Assembly (NCBI GenBank): GCA_011799875.1
Contig: CM022302.1
Span: 525,526,228 to 525,590,227, forward strand
Direction: 5' to 3'
Source: Thinopyrum elongatum
Taxonomy: Eukaryota; Streptophyta; Magnoliopsida; Poales; Poaceae
Length of the DNA stretch: 64,000 bases
The notes under the pieces are model-generated. The model had not been told where the DNA came from, made no database searches, and was given only the letters and a program-made list of their open reading frames with translations. Positions 45,926-55,412 of the stretch are shown here, piece by piece. Made by a program: the position numbers and the translations under genes. Numbering within the stretch: position 1 is the stretch's first letter; each line of letters starts with the position of its first letter.

Positions 45926-46680
45926 ATCAACTTAAATCCTTACAAGGAAAAATTTAAGCAGGACACGGTGGCTGGGGTTGGGCAGTGAGGGTTTCCATTG
46001 CGGAGAGGCAGTGAACGGATGAATATAACATGACACGGACAACGCAATACTGACCGACAGGAAAAACAAAGGTTCAGATTTGAATGAGCTACACAGACGG
46101 GTTAAAGTGGCCAGCCAGTGATTACCTGTGGTCTTATTTGAACATTGGTACAAGCTATCATTGACCGGTCAGTTTTAGACCCGTTTGGTGATAACCATCT
46201 TGCATAGTCCAAAAGTTGATACTACCGACACCACTTTTGAGGCTGCTCATTGCAAATGCACATCAGTGGCGCGTGGCATGTGACCGGTTAGTGAAGATGG
46301 GTCAGTAGTGTTCAGATCTGTAGTAGTGTCTGGTGCCTGGTGGAGCGGCGGAGGTCGACAATGCTTGGGTAGCCGGCTGGGGTGGTACAACGGCGGCGTA
46401 GGCCTGGTAGGGAGCGGATACAGAGGAAAGGGGAGGAACGGAGTGAGAAAGAAGCAGGTTCCGGATGGGTTTTTGGGTGGGCCGAGGGTGTCGAACTCCT
46501 ACATGGTGGAGGTTCGGACTCCCGCAAACCTCCCCCAACATTGCATCCGGTTTGCGAGAATTCAAACAGGCAGACTCGGGACGTATGCGGCACCCCTCTC
46601 GAAGGCAAAAAAGGCCCGGACACATTAGTCTGGGTGTTTGCCGGCGTTTTACGGCACCGTGTTGGAGATACCATAAGCCT
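45926..46680. other. No recognisable gene
   Basis: Open frames of about 100-120 codons overlap on both strands at 46302-46690 without a known domain. Nothing here matches the region upstream of the F-box gene in copy A. Confidence 0.4.
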
Positions 46681-47400
46681 TTTTTTTTAGAAGATTATCA
46701 CTAATCATTCATAGCAAGAAGCGATACAACGCACACATAAGGAATCACAAAGAAAGGGCATGGAAAAATACACGTCCAGGATCAATACAACCGCCATTCT
46801 TGCCGCAATCCATTCTTGGAGATGATAGAGCACCATTGCCCGAAAGGGCTTTGTGAGTCGATGGAGAGGCCTGCCCTGCAGAGCCGAATTCTCTGTAGCA
46901 CGTCGACCGGGAACGTGCCCGTACTCCTCGCCTCCTGGAACTGTCGCCTGCCGTCGCCGTCATCGAGGCATAGCACCAGAACCACCGCCAACTGTCCACC
47001 ATACCAGATCATGGACGAGCATCTTCCCCTGCAAACTGACAGCACCACAGAGGGCGCACACCATCAGTCCACCAAGGGACACCAGATCTGCCGCACCACT
47101 GGAACGACGGAAGACGAGCTCCCACGGATCCCTCGACCACGCCGCCATGGCGCCGCCGAGATGGAGCTGGGACCGAGGAAAATTTATTCCAATCGCCAAT
47201 GTCTCCACCATCCAAACGCTGACGAGGAAAACCCACTATCTAAACCTAACTATATGCCGGAGCGGAACACGGGCCCCCTCCCCACCCGTCGCCGGAGCGG
47301 CGGACGGAGGGGGAGAGAGCCCACAGCCTCGCTAGCGGAGCGAGTGGAAACTGGGTCGCCGCCCTTATCGCCTTGAGAGATAGGAACCGCTCGTTAGGAA
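46681..47400 (-). mobile_element. Possible retroposed sequence with 3' poly-A (minus strand)
   Basis: Poly-T at about 46680-46689 would be the poly-A tail of a minus-strand transcript. Upstream of it on that strand is a GC-rich stretch with long overlapping frames in both directions (for example 46816-47376 plus). No domain is recognisable and no clear target duplication is seen. A 5'-truncated LINE or retrocopy is possible. Confidence 0.3.
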
Positions 47401-47649
47401 GGTGTCTTGTGTTCTATCATGCTCTATTCTTGAGACGTACAAGAAATGAGAGACAAAATGCCACCGTCACCTAAGCCTTCTTTAATTCGGTGTACCATGT
47501 GTCATGCTTTGCAGGCTCCACCGCCCCCCGCCCCCCCCAAAGTGAGGCCAAGATCATAAAATTCTAAGGATACATGTATCTTTCCACAATGGGAAGTTAA
47601 TTACTCCCCTTGAGTGGTTCGATACTACTGCACCGAAGTGTGGCGGAAG
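47401..47649. other. No recognisable gene
   Basis: Short spacer with a C-rich patch (47519-47539) ahead of the LINE poly-A tail. Nothing coding. Confidence 0.45.
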
Positions 47650-47678
47650 TTTTTTTTTTTGCGGGTAGGAGACTTGTA

Positions 47679-48242
47679 TTACTCAGAATCATGAATGTTA
47701 CAATCAGTGAGGGCTAGCTCTACGGAAACTGAAGGTCCTGAACCAATCCAAGTCATAATCCTACCTTCAACCCTCGCGAAAGAAGCTGGACTGTCGCTGA
47801 CCTTATTCTGAGAATGACTAACTAAAGTAATACAAGTTCTACGAATACTCATTAAATACCAAATCTCTCTAACAATGGCTGAATATAAGGATCTATCCAC
47901 ATCCTCCACAATAATAGGAAGCTCGGTACGCTGGATTGAAAGGGAGAGACATTCCATGCACGCACATAGCTCCGCTTCCAACACTTCTCTGCATGAAAAG
48001 AGTACTCGGCACAATGAGAAGATGATAGCGCCCTTGTCATCCCTAAGGACCATTCCAGCACCAGCACCACCATCTTCACTAAACGATCCATCCGTGTTCA
48101 ACTTGACCCAACCAGCATCTGCCATCTTCCACCGACCAACATGAGTCGGGCCTATGGTTCTCACCGTTGGGACAATGAGAGGAGTTTTACCCTTGCCCAG
48201 ATCCATACATATGGCTTGTGTTGGACCACCTCGACATGCCAA
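47679..48242 (-). pseudogene. LINE RNase H domain
   Basis: A 187-codon frame carries the plant LINE RNase H pattern: WVKLNTDGSF, GAGMVLRDDKGAI, then E at ELCACMECL and the D of IVEDVD. It would remove RNA from the RNA-DNA hybrid during retrotransposition. Its natural N-terminal continuation is cut by the inserted LINE fragment at 48243-48566. Confidence 0.85.
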
Positions 48243-48566
48243 GTACCGAAAAAGGCTTTCGCCCGCTTTATATTATAAAGCAAACTGCCCAAGCCAAACA
48301 TCCAACAAGGTTCACACACACACACAGATAAGTCTCACAAACACAGAGGTAGCCAAGGGTTAGTGCTGAGGGCACAGCTCAACAAGCCCTGAAAACAGAA
48401 AGAAAAACTCGCACACACAGAGCGCAGACAGAAGGACTAGTCGGGCTCCGGGGGAGGAGGTGGCAGCGGGGGCGCCAAGCGGAAGGCCATCGATCGAAGG
48501 TCGGCGAGGAGAGAGTTGATGGCGTCCCGGTCCTGAGGGTGGCTAAGCGGCCGCCAGAGCTGCAAG
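48243..48566 (-). mobile_element. Second LINE 3' end inserted in the LINE
   Basis: This block interrupts ORF2 between zf-RVT and RNase H. On the plus strand it starts 'cgaaaaaggctttcgcccgc' and 'tttatattataaagc', the inverse of a common grass LINE 3' end. It is flanked by 'caagta' at about 48239-48244 and 48562-48567, a possible short target duplication. It has no coding capacity. Confidence 0.6.
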
Positions 48567-48588
48567 TAACCACACATTTTGAAGCTCA

Positions 48589-49221
48589 CTAAGTTAATCG
48601 TTCTACCTTAGTGATATCTAGTAGAGACCAAACTTCCGCCATGGTATGCCATAGCTCCCGAGCAAGAGGGCACCAAAAGAAAGGGTAGAAATTGTCTTCT
48701 ACTTCGGTTGCGCATAGTGGGCATATGTCATCTGTTTCCAGCTCGCGTTTATGCTTATTTTGCCAAGTGGGCAATGAATCTACAGCCACCCTCCAAGTAA
48801 AGTTACGGACAGAAGGGGGAATGTAGCATTTCCAAATCAGCTGCCATCCCTTCCGTCGACCATCAGGAGCCGAGCTGGAACCTGCCGTAGAGTTCCGATA
48901 AACCTCCTCAAAAGCGAAATCATAAGCACTTTTCACCGAGAACAAACCATGTTTGCCTGGCCCCCAAGCAATGATGTCTTCCTCCTGCCTCAGGGATGCT
49001 CTAATCTTAGAGATTTCCATAACATCAGTTGGAAGGAAGTACTGCTGCAGTAAAGAAAGGTTCCGGGAGCTGTTTGGATTCAGTAAGTCCACCACAAACC
49101 GGATCCTGCAAGTGCCTTGAGTGGTGATCGGTTTGAAAGAATATGGTCTAGGTATCCAATTGTCACGCCAAATTCGGATCCTTCGGCCATTTCCCACTCT
49201 CCACAGAAGCCCCTTTTTCAA
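48589..49221 (-). pseudogene. LINE zf-RVT region
   Basis: This 210-codon frame contains WRVGNGRRIRIWRDNWIP and then the zinc-binding zf-RVT domain (WKCYIPPSVRNFTWR, LPTWQNKHKRE, CPLCATEVEDNFYPFFWCP). This is the C-terminal part of plant LINE ORF2 between reverse transcriptase and RNase H. The frame ends near the inserted fragment. Confidence 0.85.
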
Positions 49222-49297
49222 CAGATTGAGACCATGGCTAATCGCCTACCACGATAAAGATACATTCCCACTGAAAACTGTGTCCTCAACTTTACCA

Positions 49298-49753
49298 TCA
49301 AGGTAATCTGGCCTTCAAAACTTGCGCACAAAGACTATGAGGTCTAGTAATGAGGCGCCAAGCCTGGCGGGCCAACAAGGCCTGGATGAAAATTCGAAAA
49401 TCCCTAAAACCAGCTCCTCCTTTACTCTTTGGTTGCATCAATCTTTCCCATGAACGCCAATGAACCTTCCTCTTCCCATTTGCCAAACCCCAATAAAAGC
49501 TCCTAACCATTGTCGTGAGCTCATCACAGACAGAGAAAGCGAGTTTAAAAACTCCCATTATATATGTGGGTAGGGCTTGTGCAACCGATTTGATAAGCAC
49601 CTCCCTGCGTGGTTGTGCCAAAAATTCATCTCCCCATTGAATTAAGCGTTTTGTTAAGCTCATTTGAAGGTTTTGGAACCGTCCTTTCGACATACACCCA
49701 TCCGGCGTTGGGAGCCCCAAATACTTTTTCCTCGAAGACCATGCTGGACACAT
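49298..49753 (-). pseudogene. LINE reverse transcriptase, C-terminal connection
   Basis: The frame contains KYLGLPTPDG, LIKSVAQALPTYIMGVF, FYWG and WRSWERLMQPKSKGGAGFRD, the usual stretch after the catalytic domain. It is separated from the catalytic part by an in-frame stop near 49836 and a one-base shift at a run of A near 49735. Confidence 0.85.
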
Positions 49754-49835
49754 TCAAAACACCACGTACATCCTCCTGGTTTACAACAAGGCAAGACTTG
49801 CCAAAAAGGATGGAGCACTTGTCATAGTTCAGGCT

Positions 49836-50474
49836 TTACCCAGTTGCATTACTATACAATTCAAGGGCAGATTTCACCTTCTCCGCTTGTTCCTTTGAAG
49901 CTTCGAAGAACAACATAGTATCATCTACAAACAACAAGTGTGAGATGTCGGGCGCTCGCCTACACACTTTCACAGGAGTGATATCGCCAGCTGCCACCTT
50001 GTGCTTAAGGATAGAAGATAAATAGTCAGCCAAAAATAAGAATAAAAATGGTGAGAGAGGATCGCCTTGCCGAAGACCTCGTGATAGTGCGAATGAATCC
50101 AAGAGGGTTTCATTTAATCTGACAGAATATCTCACAGAGGTGACACATGACATTATCCAGTCCACCCATCTACGAGAGAAGCCCAACTTTTGCATCACCC
50201 GCTTCAAGAACGACCAATCAACACGATCATATGCTTTTGAGAGATCAAGCTTATAAGCACAAAAACTTATAGTGGGATCCTTTTCCTGTTTAATTGGATG
50301 GATGCATTTAAATGCCACTAAGGCATTATCTGTAATAAGACTGCTCGGAATAAAAGCACTTTGCTCAAGTGAAATAATATTATCCAGCAAGGGTCTCAAC
50401 CGATTAACCAAGCATTTAGAAATGACCTTGTATATAACATTGCGCAGACTTATGGGCCTATAATGTGTAAGCAT
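49836..50474 (-). pseudogene. LINE reverse transcriptase catalytic domain
   Basis: This 212-codon frame contains YRPISLRNVIYK, SAFIPSSLITDN, LDLSKAYDRVDW, RGLRQGDPLSPFLFL and the active-site LLFVDDTMLF (about 49920-49935). It would copy element RNA at the target site. The N-terminal part lies in 50474-50892 after a frameshift. Confidence 0.9.
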
Positions 50475-51122
50475 GGTAGGGTTAGGAAATTTGGGTATAA
50501 GGACAATAGCAGTTGAGTTTACCCCTTCCAGTAAAACACCGCTTATGAAAATTCCTTAACCGCCGCCACCACACCATTCTTTAACATGCTCCAATTCCGC
50601 TGATAAAATCTTGTTGGAAACCCATCCGGCCTGGTGCCTTTAATGGACCAATCTGAAACATAGCATCCATAATCTCTTTCTCGCTAAACGGGGCACACAG
50701 TCGCTCATTATCCTCTTTCGAAACTTTTACTTCCAATAAATCCAGAACCTCTGATTCCTCCAGGTTGTGGTCAGCCGATAAAATGCCCTTGAAGTACTCA
50801 TTAGCCATTCCGGACATTTCAACAAAATATGTATGGACGCCACCAATACTATCAGTGAGACTTCGTATTTTATTTTTCCTTGCGTGCCACACCGCTTTAC
50901 TCTGAAAATATTTGGTGTTGCGGTCACCTTCTTTGAGCCATGAGATTCAAGATCTTTGCATCCAAAGCATCTCTTCTTGATAAATAAGCTCATTCATTTT
51001 GTCCGTAATTTTCCTTATCTCTTGCCGATCTGCATTCATATGCATGAGTTCCTCGAGATGTGATCGGGATTCTGCCAGCTCCCTCGCCACATTGTCGAAC
51101 CTCTTATTGCTCCATGCCCTGA
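50475..51122 (-). pseudogene. LINE ORF2 segment before reverse transcriptase
   Basis: It contains WLKEGDRNTKYFQ-type and PFSEKEIMDAMFQIGPLKAPG motifs. One base is missing in the following P-D-G motif (near 50625), and a TGA replaces an expected Arg codon near 50950. The segment ends abruptly at the SIRE LTR, after the target-site copy 'cctga' (51118-51122). Confidence 0.8.
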
Positions 51123-52788
51123 TGTAAGGTCTTTTCCCTTCTTTGGGTTTTGGATGATGATGACAACTCTTTGTCGGTCTAATCTTGTGCTAAGTGCTTC
51201 AGGTTCTCGGTGATTAGGCTTGCATCGTTTGGTTATTCTCTCTCGAAGGAAAAGATCGAAGACGGTGTTTGTCTACGTGTTTATCCCTTTGGTCGTAGGT
51301 CACCCGTACTATTAAGAGGGAATCCACATCGGAAGGAGTTGGGTGAATCCTTGCACGAACTCTTTTTCCTCTCCCCTCCTTTGCCTTCCGTTTCTTGTTA
51401 GAGAGAGAGCTCCCCTTATGTTCAACTGTTGCTGTGTTCTCTCAGCGGTTGTACCGCTCGTTCGAGCGGTTGTACCACTGGCCCTTGTCCCTGACCCAAC
51501 CACTACCCCAGGGGTGATACCCTGGGGTTGAACATCCCAGTGCATACCCAAGCGGTTGTACCGCTGCCCCGGGCGGTTGTACCGCCCCATGCTTAAAACT
51601 TTCTGTGGTGTTCTTCGGCGGTTGTACCGGCCAGGTACCGCTCAACAACCGGTCACGGTTCTGTTTTGATGCGGTACTCGGGCGGTGGTGGCCCGGTTGT
51701 TCCGGTTGTGCTCCGCACACCGGTACCACCGGTGCCCTAAGCGGTTGTACCGCTTAGGACTTGGTCACCCAGGGTTCCAGGGTCAGGCGGTTGCACCGGT
51801 GCAGTACCGCTCGATCACCGCTCACGGGGGTGACTCCCTACGGTTTCAAAGCGGTGGTTGAGCGGTGGCTGAGCGGTTGTTCCGGTTGTTCTCCACTACC
51901 GGTACTACCGCTTGTCTGCCCGGTTGTACCGCTTGAGAGGGGTTCTGCAGGTTTCTCGTGAGTCCCGGTTGTACCGGGACGAGGAGCGGTTGTACCGCTG
52001 CAGTGCTGTTTTCGCAGTAACGGTTGGATCTTAGGGTTTGCTATATAAGGGTGGTTCTTCCACCTACCACTTGGATCTCTTGCCTCTCTCTCTCTCTCCT
52101 CCATTAATGCCCTTGAAGCTTTCTTGCCCGATCTCTCTCTCTAGCCACTCAAACTTGTTGATTTGCTAGGGATTGAAGGAGGAGACCTAGATCTACACTC
52201 TCACCGAAGGAAACTAGATTCCCCCATACTTTCTTGTGTGGATTTTGTTACTCTTGGGTGCTTGGGCACCCTAGACGGAAGAGGTCACTTCGGAGACACA
52301 TTCCATTGTGGTGAAGCTCCGGGGTTTCATTGGGAGCCTCCAATTAAGTTGTGGAGAGAGCCCCAACCTTGTTTGTAAAGGTCCGGTTGCCGCCTTCAAA
52401 GGAACCAATAGTGGATTCACGGCATCTCGCATTGTGTGAGGGCGTGAGGGGAATACGGTGGCCCTAGTGGCTTCTTGGGAAGCATTGTGCCTCCACACCA
52501 CCCTAACGGAGACGTACTTTCTCAAAAGGGAAAGGAACTTCGGTAACACATCCTCGTCTCCACCGGCTTCACTTTTGGTTACCTCTCACCTTTACTTCTT
52601 GCAAGCTACTTTGTGTTGTTTCCCTTGCTTGCTTGTGTGCTTGTCGTTGGTGCATCATATAGGTTGCTCACCTAGTTGCATATCTAGAAAACCTATTTTG
52701 TTGCAAAGTTTAATTTGGTTAAGAAAAGATAAAAATTGGTAGTTGCCTATTCACCCCCCCCCTCTAGTCAACCATATCGACCCTTTCA
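51123..52788 (+). repeat. 5' LTR of the SIRE/Maximus-like element
   Basis: It runs from TGTAAGGTCTTTTCCC to 'cgaccctttca' (1,666 bp). A TATA box 'ctatataagg' is at 52041-52050. The LTR end 'cctattcaccccccccc' is typical of the lineage. The primer site 'ttggtatcagag' follows at 52790-52801. Confidence 0.85.
51444..52000. repeat. Array of near-palindromic GCGGTTGTACCGC motifs
   Basis: AGCGGTTGTACCGCT or close variants occur at 51444, 51465, 51551, 51572, 51617, 51740, 51966, 51985 and other places, spaced irregularly. Variants of 'cggttgt(t)ccgg' fill the gaps. The array lies in the U3 part upstream of the TATA box, so it could bind a regulatory protein or simply be a slippage-prone LTR repeat. 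Confidence 0.8.
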
Positions 52789-52838
52789 ATTGGTATCAGA
52801 GTTTCGTCTCTTTTTAAGGACTTTACCGTCCGAAGAGT

Positions 52839-54440
52839 ATGGTTGACACCGTAGACGGTGGGGAGGAGCATCTCGATGTAAATCCTATCTTGTCTACGGC
52901 CGATGGGGGATCCTCGATCTCTCGTGAGGAGTTCAATGTGGCCTTGGACACATTGCAAACCTCCATGACGGCCGAGGTCAAAGGCATGCTTGAGAAGTTT
53001 CTTGATGGTCTTAAAGTTTCCACCGCACCGTTGGAAGTGGTCGATCCCACTAACAAGGTGACGGATGCTAACTCCAACAAGGGGGAAGCTTCGAGGGACC
53101 AAGTTCCTTTATCTAGTGGTAGAAATGGAAGTGGCAACTTTGCCCATGTTGAACCTCCTCTTACTTATGGAGGACCGGTTCCCTCCACTCATTTGAATCA
53201 TGTTGGTCCTCCTCCTAAGATTGTGAAAAATGAGGATTTTGCCTCTTGGGTCTATCGCTTTAAACGTCATTTGAATCATGTGAATACTAACCTTTGGAGA
53301 ATTATTGAGCAAGGTTTATACCCGCATGACCCAAGCAACTTCACCCCTAGAGAAGCCGCGGATAATCAATTCAACGAGTCAGCTCTCTTCATCATCCAAG
53401 ATGCAATTCCATCCGAAGATATTGCGCATCTCCGACCTTTCACCGTGGCCAAGGAAGCATGGCAACATGTGGTTTCCATTTACAAGGGAAGCACAAGCAT
53501 TCAATGCTCCAACTATGAAGTGGTGCAAGATGAAGCCGATGAGTTTGCAATGAATGAAGATGAAGAACCTCGTGAGCTCTACCGGCGATTAACCACTCTC
53601 GCGGTCTCACTCTGAGATCATGGGAGCAAGGATACGGATGACAATTGGATCAAGCGCAAGTTTCTCAAGGCCATGATGCCGTACCATAAGGCCATGTCCT
53701 CCGTCATCCGTCAAAGGCCGGACTTCCACACCTTGTCCTCAAGTGAAGTGTTGGATGAGTTTGTGGCAATGAGGATCTTGGACAAGACCGCCAACAATGC
53801 GGTATTGCGTTCTCAACGAGCAAAGAAGCCCAACCTTGCCTTGAAGGCCAAGGCTAATGTGGAAGAAGAGGATGAAGAGGAAGAAGAGGAGAGTAACCCG
53901 GAAGATACAAAATATGCTTATCATGAGCACATGGCTCTCGCTTCAAGGCAATTTTGGGGCAAGAAGAACTCAAGGCCCAACTTCAACAAGAACAAATCAA
54001 GTGGCGCCAAGGGCAAGCAACGTGTGAGGACATGCTACAATTGTGGCAATGTGAGCCACTTTGTTGCGGAGTGCCCATATGAGAAGAGGGAAGACAACGG
54101 TGGCAAGCTCATCCGAAAAGACAAGGCCAAGTCTTTCCCCAAGAAGAACAACTTCACCAAGAAGACTCCTCCCAAGGGGTTGGTGGCACAAGAACAGTAC
54201 AATGAGGATGATGATGATGATGATGAAGACGATGAGGCGGTTGCCATGGCCTCCGTTGCCATTGCGACAACTCCATGGGTGTCCCTCTTCGACTCACCCA
54301 ATGAGAACATCACCGCCAAGTGCCTCATGGCTAATGCCACCAACAAGGTAACCCCCAACATCAAAACTACCATCATTACTAATCCTTCCTTGATGGATTG
54401 CATTGATGAAAGTGAGGGGTCTAATGAGGAAGAAAATTAA
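52839..54440 (+). pseudogene. gag: SIRE-like gag with one internal stop
   Basis: A single frame runs from ATG 52839 to 54440 except for TGA at 53613-53615, where CGA (Arg) is a likely ancestor. Motifs are FASWVYRFKRHLNHV (Copia gag), WIKRKFLKAMMPYHKAM, an acidic run (EEEDEEEEEES), and the zinc knuckle CYNCGNVSHFVAEC near 54037. The protein would package element RNA. A second stop (TAA, 54438-54440) ends it, but the same frame continues at once into the next segment. Confidence 0.85.
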
Positions 54441-55412
54441 TTTGAGTCTTTTATGAGTAAGCTCAAGGGTAAATCCAAGAAGCACTTTGTTGCTCTCTTG
54501 GAACAACTTGGTGAAGCCAATGACATGATCGAGGCTCACGAAGAAACCATCTCTAAGATGGAAGGGCATAGTCGTGACTATGCCGATGAGATATCGGATC
54601 TCTCTAATGCGCTTGAGGAAGAGCGTGGTCATCGTTTGGCTCTTGAGGAGTCACACAATGATGATCATGCTAAACTAAAGAAAGACCTTGATCATGCTCT
54701 TGTTGTATCTCGTATGCTCAATTCCGAGAAGGCTAAACTTGGGGTTGACCATGCTAGACTCAAGGAGGAGTTTGATATACTTGGCAAGGCTCACAAGGCC
54801 TTGAAGGGTGCTCATGCTAGCCTCAAAGAGTCTCATGATCAACTCCAAGTGAAGCTAACCAAGGAGAAAGCCACATTTCCTCATATGGTTTTAATTGATA
54901 ATGCAAATGCTACTAACCCGTGTTGTGAGCATGTGCATCTTGTGGAGGAGAATGCCTTGTTGAAGGAGCAACTTGAGAAAGGCCTTGTGTCTTTCATACA
55001 AGGTGAGAAGAACCTCAACGATCTTTTGAGCAATCAAAAGGAAGTTGTTTGCAAGGAGGGAATTGGGTTTGCACCCAAGTCCAAGAACAAGAAGAAGAAT
55101 GACAAGGCCAAACAACCTCCTCCTCTCAAGCAAACTTTTGTGAAGGAGGAAAAGGGTGCTTCTAAGGAGAAGAGGAACAATGTGAAGGGTGGTGGTGTCA
55201 AGAAGGGCAATGCCACCCCTTCCAACAAAGCCAGCGACTTTAACCCTTTTATGTGTTATGCCGTGCTAGTGATGAGCATGTGTATGCCAAATTTGTTGGT
55301 TCTTCTTATGAGTACATTGAATGGTCTATTTGGGTTCCTAAGACCCTTGTTACTAACATCAAAGGACCCATCACAAAATGGGTACCTAAAACCAAGCATT
55401 GATCTCTTGTAG
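54441..55412 (+). pseudogene. SIRE-like gag C-terminal coiled-coil and linker
   Basis: This segment is in the same frame as gag. It is rich in Glu, Lys, Leu and His with heptad-like spacing (residues from 54530 to 54880), then a Lys-rich tail. After about 55257 the conserved frame shifts by one base: the other frame reads KFVGSSYEYIEWSIWVPKT and GPITKWVPKTKH before a stop. The segment connects gag to protease in SIRE-type elements. Confidence 0.75.

Larger units (their letters stand above)
47650..51122 (-). mobile_element. L1-type LINE, minus strand, decayed and interrupted
   Basis: Read on the minus strand from 51122 the order is: linker before reverse transcriptase, reverse transcriptase, connection, zf-RVT zinc-binding domain, RNase H, then a poly-A tail (plus-strand poly-T at 47650-47660). 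This is the ORF2 order of plant L1 elements. ORF1 and the endonuclease are not seen; they may lie beyond the SIRE insertion at 51123, outside the window. Several frameshifts and stops make it dead. Confidence 0.85.

Noticed and set aside
46816..47376. 186-codon plus-strand frame as a gene
   Set aside because: A GC-rich region with equally long frames on the other strand, no known domain, and a probable poly-A tail of a minus-strand retroposed sequence next to it.
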